DNA of 5,189 nucleotides from contig JAUXOH010000459.1 of NCBI GenBank assembly GCA_030682505.1, forward strand, positions 1 through 5,189. Reading direction: 5' to 3'. This stretch comes from Candidatus Didemnitutus sp. Lineage in GTDB: Bacteria; Verrucomicrobiota; Verrucomicrobiia; Opitutales; Opitutaceae. Below the pieces are notes generated by a model. The model made no database searches. It was not told the DNA's origin and saw only the letters and a program-made list of their open reading frames with translations. Shown one piece after another: positions 1-5,189 of the stretch. Every line of letters begins with the position of its first letter. Position 1 is the first letter of the stretch. The translations under genes were made by a program, and so were the position numbers.

Positions 1-893
1 ACGAAACGTTGGTCACGGTCGAGGTGAAAAACTCCAAGACCCGGCTGCCGACCTATGGTCTGTTTCTCGATTTGAAAACCCACTTGCGGCAGAATGCGGA
101 AGCCGAGCCCGAGGTGCCGGCGGGGAAGGTGCGTGAGGCCCTCGCCGCGGCGGAAAAGGCGATCACGCGCGGCCAACTCTTCCTGCGCGAACGATTGGAG
201 CCGCAGGGCCAGGTGGCCTTGGAATGGGTGCACAAACCGACTGCGCGCGGTGAGGCGGTGCTCGAACTCGAGGCCGTGGGCTCGCTCTTCCCGTTTGGTT
301 TCCTGCGCAAGAGTGTCGGGACCGACGCGCGCCAGCAGATCCTCGTCTGGCCGGCGCAGGTGGACTATACGTGGCGCGGGGCCGTCTCGGCGCAAGCGGG
401 CACGCAGGGTCGGCGCACGGCCCGGGCCGGAACTGGCGACGATCTTTTTGCGCTGCGCAAATACAATCCCGGCGACTCGCACCGGCTCGTCCATTGGAAG
501 GCGAGCGCGCGACTGGGCCGGTTGATGGTGCGGCAGTTTGCGGCGGAGAGCCTCGATGGCTTTGTGCTGCAGGTCGACGCGTCCGCCGCGCTCTGGCCGC
601 GGCCCGAGCAATTCGAATTGCTCTGCAGCTTCGCCGGCACGCTCGCCGAGGACTTGTTTGCCACCGGCCGGTTGCAGGCGGTGAGCATCAACGGCGAACC
701 CTGGCGGGAAACCCGGCGCGTGCGGGACGTCGAGGCGTTTTGGGATCGCCTGGCCACTCTGCAGCCTGCGCCGGGTGGCCCGCCCGCCGGCCAACCCTTC
801 CCGGTCAGCAACCGCAACCTCATCACGTTCGCTCCGCAAGGCGCGCGCGGGATCACGGCCCATGTCGACGGCATCCCCACGGCCTCAGCTTAG
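1..893 (+). CDS. DUF58 domain-containing protein, 3' part (5' end outside the window)
   Basis: The frame is open from the left edge (first full codon at 3) to the TAG at 891-893, giving 296 visible residues. The TTG at position 9 is probably not the start: the residues around it (ETLVTVEVKNSKTRLPTYGL) look like the middle beta-rich part of DUF58 proteins, and the two N-terminal membrane helices usual in this family are missing, so they should lie upstream. The family hallmark is at 456-512, reading RKYNPGDSHRLVHWKASAR, the DUF58 pattern with invariant Arg, Tyr, Pro-Gly-Asp, His-Trp and Ala-Arg. After it comes a von Willebrand A-like strand whose metal-site motif is DASAA (576-590) rather than DxSxS, so metal binding there is doubtful. 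The role is not established. Family context suggests that it works with a MoxR AAA+ ATPase and the membrane transglutaminase encoded next, whose start lies inside this gene. Family assignment is secure, function is not. Confidence 0.9.
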   Translation, partial: ETLVTVEVKNSKTRLPTYGLFLDLKTHLRQNAEAEPEVPAGKVREALAAAEKAITRGQLFLRERLEPQGQVALEWVHKPTARGEAVLELEAVGSLFPFGFLRKSVGTDARQQILVWPAQVDYTWRGAVSAQAGTQGRRTARAGTGDDLFALRKYNPGDSHRLVHWKASARLGRLMVRQFAAESLDGFVLQVDASAALWPRPEQFELLCSFAGTLAEDLFATGRLQAVSINGEPWRETRRVRDVEAFWDRLATLQPAPGGPPAGQPFPVSNRNLITFAPQGARGITAHVDGIPTASA

Positions 894-3090
894 TCTCGAC
901 GAACTGCGTCGCCTCAAGTGGCTGCTCGGCGGCGTGCTGGCGTTGGTCTCGTTGTGGACGGTGTTCTTCCTCGATGTGGAGGCACTGGGCTTGGTGGCGG
1001 TGGCGAGCGGGTTGATCTTGGCGGCCATGGTGTGGCCGCAATTGCCGTCGCGGATCCCGGCGTGGCTCTGGCGGCTGGCGGTGCCGGCCATCATCGTCGC
1101 GGTGGCGGCGGATTTCTATTTCAGCGCCGAGACCCTGCCGGTGCTGATCCGGCTGGCGGTGCTGCTGGTGTTGTATCGGGCGGTGGCCTATCGGCGGAAA
1201 CGCGAGGATCTGCAGCTCATCGTGCTGGGCATGTTTCTGGTCGTCGTGGGGGGCGTCCTCACGGTTTCCCTCGAGTTCGCGTTCCTGTTGCTCGTGTTCA
1301 CGGGCTGCGCGCTCGGGTTTCTGTTTGTCGTGACGATCATCGACATGGTCGACTCCGGACCCAAGGTCATGCGGCCGGAGGAGATGCGGGAAGTCCCGGC
1401 CTGGGCGCGCGGGAGTTGGCCGAAAATTTTCGCGCGGCTGCGGCGGATAATGGACTGGCGGATGATCGCTTTGGCCGGGGTGCTCTTCGCAGGGGTGGTA
1501 GGTGTCTCGGCGCTGCTGTTCATGTTGATCCCGCGTTTCGAGATCGGGAGCAGTTTCTTTTTGGACAAATACATCACCCGAAAAAGCCGCACCGGGTTTA
1601 CGGAAACCGTGCGCTTTGGGGACGTGACGGAACTCGTGAGGGACCAGAGTGTGGCGATGCGGGTTGATCTCACCGACACCGCGTCACTGTCCACCCTGCC
1701 GTATTTCCGTCTGATCGTGCTCGATGAATATACGCCGCAGGGTTTCAAGATGTCGGTCGGATTGAAAAGCGAACTGCTGCGGGCGGAGCGGGTCGCGCAG
1801 GTTTTGCGCGGCCAGCGGACGGCCCGCGAGGCGGTGGGTGGGCAATGGACGTTCTACCTCGAGCCGGGCGTGAGTCGGTTTCTGCCGCTGCCGGGCAGTT
1901 ACACCGCCTTGCGCTTGCGCGACCCGGCGCCGGTGCAGGAAAATCGCGGCAACCGGCTCGTGGCCCTGCGCAGTGAGTCGATGGCGATGACGGCGTTTCA
2001 ACTCGAGGGGGTCGAGCTGGCGACGCCCGTGTCGGATCTGGCCCTCCTCCGCGTGTTGCGGGAGCACCGGGCGGGGGACTTGCGCGCGAAAGATTCCGGT
2101 CGCTACCTGCTGGGCAACCTGAACGGACCGACCGGGGTCGAGAACGAAGCGGCGCTGACGCGGTTGGTCGGGGAGATCACCGGAGGTGCTGCGCTGGATG
2201 CCCGGGCCTTTGCCGAACGGGCCACGGCGTGGATGCAGGCGCGCCACGCCTACGCGCTGTCGGCCAATATTCCGCGGGGCGAGGCCGATGACATTGTGCG
2301 GTGGCTGCAATCGAATGAACCGGCGTTCTGCGAGTTCTTCGCCGGTGGCTTGGCGGTGCTGAGTCGCGCGGCGGGTCACCCGGCGCGGTTGGTCGCTGGT
2401 TTTCGGGGCGGGGCATTGAACGCCTTTGAAAATTACATCATGGTGCGGAACTCCGATGCGCACGCATGGGTGGAAATTTTCGACGGCGAGGGAAACTGGA
2501 TTCGACTGGATCCGACCCCCGGGAGCGAGGCGCTCGGCAATACGAATGCCACGACCGTGGCCCGGCAGGAGCAGGACAGCAGCTGGTCGGCCCGGTTCGA
2601 TTCCCTGCGGGTGATTTGGTATCGACGCGTGGTCAATTTCGACACGCGGCAACAGGTGGAACTGGTGGATTCCGTACGGAGTTTCGCGACCGTGACCGGC
2701 GATGCCCTGCGCGCCCGGATGGAGGCAATGGCGACGCGCCTGAAAGCCTGGCTCGCCGGCCCGTGGGATTTCGGCCGATTCCGGCGGACAGTGGGTGCGC
2801 TCGCGTTGGTCGGGGCGTTGGGTTGGCTGGTTATTCGCGGTGGTCGCTTCGCGTGGCAGCGGTGGCGGGGCTGGCGTGCGCCCGGCGAATTTGACCCGGT
2901 GCGCCGGGAGGCCGGTCGCTGGCTGCGGGCACTCGGACCCAGCGAGGCACTGCGGCACGCGGCCGCCGGGGTGGTCGATGATCTGCAACGTCTCCGCTAT
3001 GGTCGCCGGGAATCGTGGCCGGAACCGGCCGGCGTATTCAAGCGAGCCCGCCGGGCACGGCGGGAGGCAACGCGCGGACCGACCGATTAG
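862..3090 (+). CDS. TgpA-type membrane transglutaminase (DUF3488 / transglutaminase core)
   Basis: This is a complete 742-residue protein. The ATG at 862 was chosen because the protein then begins with a short polar stretch before the first helix. An in-frame GTG at 775 would add 29 Arg/Ser/Pro-rich residues that look like read-through of the overlapping DUF58 gene. About seven membrane helices fill residues 20-223 (roughly 20-37, 42-58, 70-88, 92-110, 117-136, 138-160, 200-223), matching the DUF3488 region. The family-like PRFEIGSS and TGFTETVRFGDVTEL segments follow. The transglutaminase core carries the triad Cys490 (AFCEFFAGG), His534 (DAHAWVEIF) and Asp550 (IRLDPTPG), so it should be catalytically competent, facing the periplasm. 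A last helix lies near 643-660, then a basic cytoplasmic tail with LQRLRYGRRE, resembling DUF4129. Length and order match TgpA of Pseudomonas. The substrate is unknown; proteolytic or crosslinking activity on envelope proteins is possible. The start overlaps the DUF58 gene by 32 bases without a clear ribosome site, so translation is probably coupled. Confidence 0.93.
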   Translation: MSTASPRPQLSLDELRRLKWLLGGVLALVSLWTVFFLDVEALGLVAVASGLILAAMVWPQLPSRIPAWLWRLAVPAIIVAVAADFYFSAETLPVLIRLAVLLVLYRAVAYRRKREDLQLIVLGMFLVVVGGVLTVSLEFAFLLLVFTGCALGFLFVVTIIDMVDSGPKVMRPEEMREVPAWARGSWPKIFARLRRIMDWRMIALAGVLFAGVVGVSALLFMLIPRFEIGSSFFLDKYITRKSRTGFTETVRFGDVTELVRDQSVAMRVDLTDTASLSTLPYFRLIVLDEYTPQGFKMSVGLKSELLRAERVAQVLRGQRTAREAVGGQWTFYLEPGVSRFLPLPGSYTALRLRDPAPVQENRGNRLVALRSESMAMTAFQLEGVELATPVSDLALLRVLREHRAGDLRAKDSGRYLLGNLNGPTGVENEAALTRLVGEITGGAALDARAFAERATAWMQARHAYALSANIPRGEADDIVRWLQSNEPAFCEFFAGGLAVLSRAAGHPARLVAGFRGGALNAFENYIMVRNSDAHAWVEIFDGEGNWIRLDPTPGSEALGNTNATTVARQEQDSSWSARFDSLRVIWYRRVVNFDTRQQVELVDSVRSFATVTGDALRARMEAMATRLKAWLAGPWDFGRFRRTVGALALVGALGWLVIRGGRFAWQRWRGWRAPGEFDPVRREAGRWLRALGPSEALRHAAAGVVDDLQRLRYGRRESWPEPAGVFKRARRARREATRGPTD
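3017..3064. other. two GC-rich inverted repeats at the convergent gene ends
   Basis: Two perfect inverted repeats lie inside the last 75 bases of the transglutaminase gene. One is GGCCGG-AA-CCGGCC at 3017-3030. The other is CCCGCCG-GGCA-CGGCGGG at 3047-3064, a 7-bp all-GC stem with a 4-base loop. Neither is followed by a T-run on either strand, so they are not standard intrinsic terminators. They could pause polymerase, be processed 3' ends, or be chance products of GC-rich coding sequence. There is no non-coding gap here in which a normal terminator could sit. Confidence 0.3.
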
Positions 3091-5009
3091 CGGGGCAGGT
3101 CGACTTGGAACGTCGCGGCGGGTTCGCGCTCTGCCTTCTCCTTCCACGCGGCCATGACCGCTTGCACTACGGGCGCGGCGTGCAGGCCGCCGCCGTAATT
3201 GGCATCCGGCTCCTGACTCTCCAGAATCACCGCGATAGCAATCTGCGGATTCTGTACCGGAGCGAAAGCGATCATCCACGCAAGTTCGATCGTGCCCTTG
3301 GCCGTGCGGCGCTGCGCCGTGCCGGTCTTGGCCGCAATGCGCAGCCCGTCCACGCGTGCAAAGCGCCCGGTGCCGATTTGCACGCATTGCTCCATGCCAT
3401 CGATGATGGCGGCGTAGTCGGCCGGATGGAGGCCGATCGGCGCGGTGCGCTGGGTGGGGCGGCCTTCGGCGTGGAGCAGGGTGGGTTTGGTCTCGGTCTC
3501 TCCCCGGGCAAAGGAGGCGACAAATGCCGCGACTTGCAGGGGGGTGGTGTCGAGAAAACCCTGGCCGATCGACATGTTGGCGGTGTCGCCGGGAAACCAC
3601 CGTTCGTTGAGCTTCTCCTGTTTCCACTTGGGGTCGCCGACCAGCATGCGGTGGGTTTCACCCGGGAGTTCGATGCCGGTCGCATGAGCATAACCGAAGC
3701 GGCGCGCCTCGGCGGCGAGCAAGTCGGGCCCCACTTCCAGGCCGATCTTGTAGAAGAAAATATTGCACGAATCGCGGATGGCACCGATCAGGTCGCGTTC
3801 CCCGTGGCCGTGACGGGCGTTGCACGGGAAACGGCGGTTGCCGACCATCAGGTAGCCCGGACACATGGAACGCGTGTCGCGACGATCAATCGCGCCGGCG
3901 CGCAAACCGGCGACTGCCGTGATGATCTTGAACGTGGAGCCCGTGGCGTAGGCGCCCTGGACCGCGCGATTCATCCAAGCCCCGGTTTCTTCAATGGCGC
4001 GCGCCGTGTTCGTGCTGAGCCGGGGCACGAAATCGTTGAGATCGTAACTGGGCGCCGACGCCAGGACGAGCACCTCGCCGGTCTTGACGTCGATCGCGAC
4101 GACCGCGCCCACCTTGTCCTTCAAGGTGCGTTCCGCGGCGAGTTGCAGTTCGATATCGAGGCTGGTGGTGAGATTGCGTCCTTGAACGGGCAGGCGCTTC
4201 TCGATTGGCAGATCGACTTTGTAGCCCGAGGGATCGACGCGGTAGATGGCACCGCCGGCCTGACCCTGCAGGTGGTCGTCGAATTTCTTCTCCAAGCCGT
4301 CGCGGCCGAAGGAGCCCTTCATCTTGAAGGTCATCAAATCGTCGCCGGGAAACTCCTCCGCTTCGGGATCGTTGTCGATGCCCACATAGCCGAGCGCATG
4401 TGCGGCGGCGGAGCCAAACGGATAGTGCCGGGTGCTGGAGGCGTAGACCTGGAGCGGGGATTCGACCGGGATGCGCTCGACCAGCCGCGCGTATTCGTCC
4501 GGCGCGAGATCGTCGAGGAGGATGAAAGGCAGCAACAGGGTCTGAGCGAAATGCCGCTCAAGGGTGCGGCTCTGCACCTGTTCGTTCCGATGGAGAATGC
4601 GATTGATCAGATCGAGGTAGCGCTGGGCGACGGCCGTGCGGGCGATGCGTTCCAGTTGTTCGCCGGTGGGTCGCTCGTCACGCGGCAGGTTGCGGTAATT
4701 GCGCAACACCTTGCTGAACTCCGCGCGCAGTTCCGGGCGCAACTCGGCCAGATTGAGCACGACCGAAAAGCGCGGTCGGTTGCCGACGAGCACCTTGCCC
4801 GAGCGATCAAAGATGGTGCCGCGCGGACCGGGTACGATGACGCGGCGTTGGTTTTGCAGTCGTTCGCGCTCGCTGTAGACGCCGCTGGTCAAGAGTTGGC
4901 GGTAGGCCATGCCGGAAACCAGCACGATCAACATCACGAGGATCACCGCGTAGAACACCATCAAGCGCGGGTGACGCGCAGTGTGGGATTCAATGGTGGG
5001 GCGGCTCAC
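3087..5009 (-). CDS. mrdA: penicillin-binding protein 2, elongasome transpeptidase
   Basis: This is a complete 640-residue class B penicillin-binding protein, normal in length for PBP2. It crosslinks peptidoglycan during side-wall growth with RodA, MreC and MreD. The start is GTG at 5007-5009, the first possible start after an in-frame TGA 30 bases upstream; no Shine-Dalgarno is obvious. Layout: a short cytoplasmic tail, one membrane helix at about residues 16-38, the pedestal or dimerization domain at about 57-235 (opening VPGPRGTIFDRSGKVL, typical of PBP2), and the transpeptidase domain at about 295-620. All three active-site motifs are present: S358-T-F-K361, S414-C-N416 and K561-T-G-T564, with the catalytic serine at 3936-3938. 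The residues before the serine read YATGSTFK instead of the usual PGSTFK. Cys383, Cys396, His402 and Cys415 could form a metal site. The division paralogue PBP3 (FtsI) is less likely given the neighbouring mreD and the PBP2-type CPGY...HGHG insert. The TAA stop overlaps the end of the convergent transglutaminase gene. Confidence 0.95.
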   Translation of the reverse strand: MSRPTIESHTARHPRLMVFYAVILVMLIVLVSGMAYRQLLTSGVYSERERLQNQRRVIVPGPRGTIFDRSGKVLVGNRPRFSVVLNLAELRPELRAEFSKVLRNYRNLPRDERPTGEQLERIARTAVAQRYLDLINRILHRNEQVQSRTLERHFAQTLLLPFILLDDLAPDEYARLVERIPVESPLQVYASSTRHYPFGSAAAHALGYVGIDNDPEAEEFPGDDLMTFKMKGSFGRDGLEKKFDDHLQGQAGGAIYRVDPSGYKVDLPIEKRLPVQGRNLTTSLDIELQLAAERTLKDKVGAVVAIDVKTGEVLVLASAPSYDLNDFVPRLSTNTARAIEETGAWMNRAVQGAYATGSTFKIITAVAGLRAGAIDRRDTRSMCPGYLMVGNRRFPCNARHGHGERDLIGAIRDSCNIFFYKIGLEVGPDLLAAEARRFGYAHATGIELPGETHRMLVGDPKWKQEKLNERWFPGDTANMSIGQGFLDTTPLQVAAFVASFARGETETKPTLLHAEGRPTQRTAPIGLHPADYAAIIDGMEQCVQIGTGRFARVDGLRIAAKTGTAQRRTAKGTIELAWMIAFAPVQNPQIAIAVILESQEPDANYGGGLHAAPVVQAVMAAWKEKAEREPAATFQVDLPR

Positions 5010-5039
5010 GGGATCAACAGGTTCAGACCACGGGAAAGG

Positions 5040-5189
5040 TCAAAGTTCCACTCGCTTGCCGGTTTCGGGATGGAGCTTCCCCAACTCGAGCAGCCGCGCG
5101 TTGAGGGCGACGAACCACGGCATGACGATCGCAATGACGATCTGGGAGGCGATCAGATCAACAAACAGGCGCAGCCACGCGTCCGCGGG
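5040..5189 (-). CDS. mreD: probable rod-shape protein MreD, C-terminal 49 residues (5' end outside the window)
   Basis: The minus strand is open from the right edge to TGA at 5042-5040. The 49 visible residues contain a hydrophobic helix (LFVDLIASQIVIAIVMPWFVAL) followed by a short polar tail (NARLLELGKLHPETGKRVEL). This fits the last membrane helix and cytoplasmic tail of MreD, the small multi-span inner-membrane partner of MreC and PBP2. The fragment is too short for a firm match from sequence alone; the call rests mainly on gene order, since mreD directly precedes the PBP2 gene in the common mreBCD-mrdA arrangement. The gap to the mrdA GTG is 30 bases with no sign of a promoter or terminator, so the two genes are very probably co-transcribed. 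It could instead be another small membrane protein. Confidence 0.72.
   Translation of the reverse strand, partial: PADAWLRLFVDLIASQIVIAIVMPWFVALNARLLELGKLHPETGKRVEL

Noticed and set aside
9..11. TTG at position 9 as the start of the DUF58 gene
   Set aside because: The frame is open to the window edge, and family membrane helices expected before this point are missing, so the gene is cut by the edge and not started here.
775..861. Upstream GTG start extending the transglutaminase by 29 residues
   Set aside because: The extra residues are low-complexity Arg/Ser/Pro/Ala and lie wholly inside the DUF58 coding region. The ATG at 862 gives a normal N-terminus.
371..1015. Open plus-strand frames at 94-525, 371-1015 and 918-1667
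   Set aside because: They lie in alternative frames of the DUF58 and transglutaminase genes, have Arg/Ala/Gly-rich sequence without domains, and have no separate start signals.
1684..3627. A 647-codon open frame on the minus strand across the ends of both convergent genes
   Set aside because: It is antisense to the transglutaminase gene and in another frame of mrdA, is rich in Arg, Pro, His and Gln with no recognisable domain, and is explained by the low stop-codon frequency of GC-rich DNA.
5010..5042. Stop-codon read-through fusing mreD and mrdA
   Set aside because: The frames match, but nothing suggests recoding. Separate mreD and mrdA genes are the normal arrangement.
1..5189. Mobile elements, CRISPR, tRNA/rRNA, riboswitches or transferred DNA
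   Set aside because: No direct repeat arrays, transposase-like frames or RNA gene signatures were seen. Coding runs nearly edge to edge with uniform GC-rich codon use, and the only gap is the 30 bases between mreD and mrdA.

Overview
The window holds four bacterial protein genes and almost no non-coding DNA. Two genes run rightward and two run leftward, and they meet tail to tail near position 3090. The DNA is GC-rich (by eye about two thirds GC, not counted), with strongly GC-biased third codon positions and no clear Shine-Dalgarno sequences at the two visible start sites. A Gram-negative cell plan is likely, because both halves encode inner-membrane proteins with large periplasmic domains and one half is an mre/mrd cell-shape operon. 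The protein style suggests Verrucomicrobiota, perhaps Opitutales. That is an impression from sequence style and is unproven.

Left half, plus strand (1-3090): the C-terminal part of a DUF58 protein, cut by the left edge, overlaps by 32 bases a complete gene for a TgpA-type membrane transglutaminase (DUF3488, transglutaminase core, DUF4129-like tail). In many bacteria these two families sit next to a MoxR-type AAA+ ATPase gene, which would lie to the left of this window. The usual idea is that MoxR and the DUF58 protein act as a chaperone or regulatory pair for the membrane transglutaminase, whose substrate is generally unknown.

Right half, minus strand (5189-3087): the last 49 codons of a probable mreD, then 30 bases, then a complete mrdA encoding penicillin-binding protein 2, the class B transpeptidase of the rod-shape elongation machinery. 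MreB and MreC would be expected further right. RodA, the usual partner of PBP2, is not encoded directly after mrdA, because the convergent transglutaminase gene occupies that position.

The two operons overlap by 4 bases at their stop codons, so there is no intergenic terminator. All four genes look intact within the window, with no frameshift, mobile element, CRISPR array or RNA gene seen. I found no evidence of a new biological system. The points most worth checking are a Cys3-His cluster near the PBP2 active site, a Pro-to-Thr change just before its catalytic serine, and the overlapping convergent ends.
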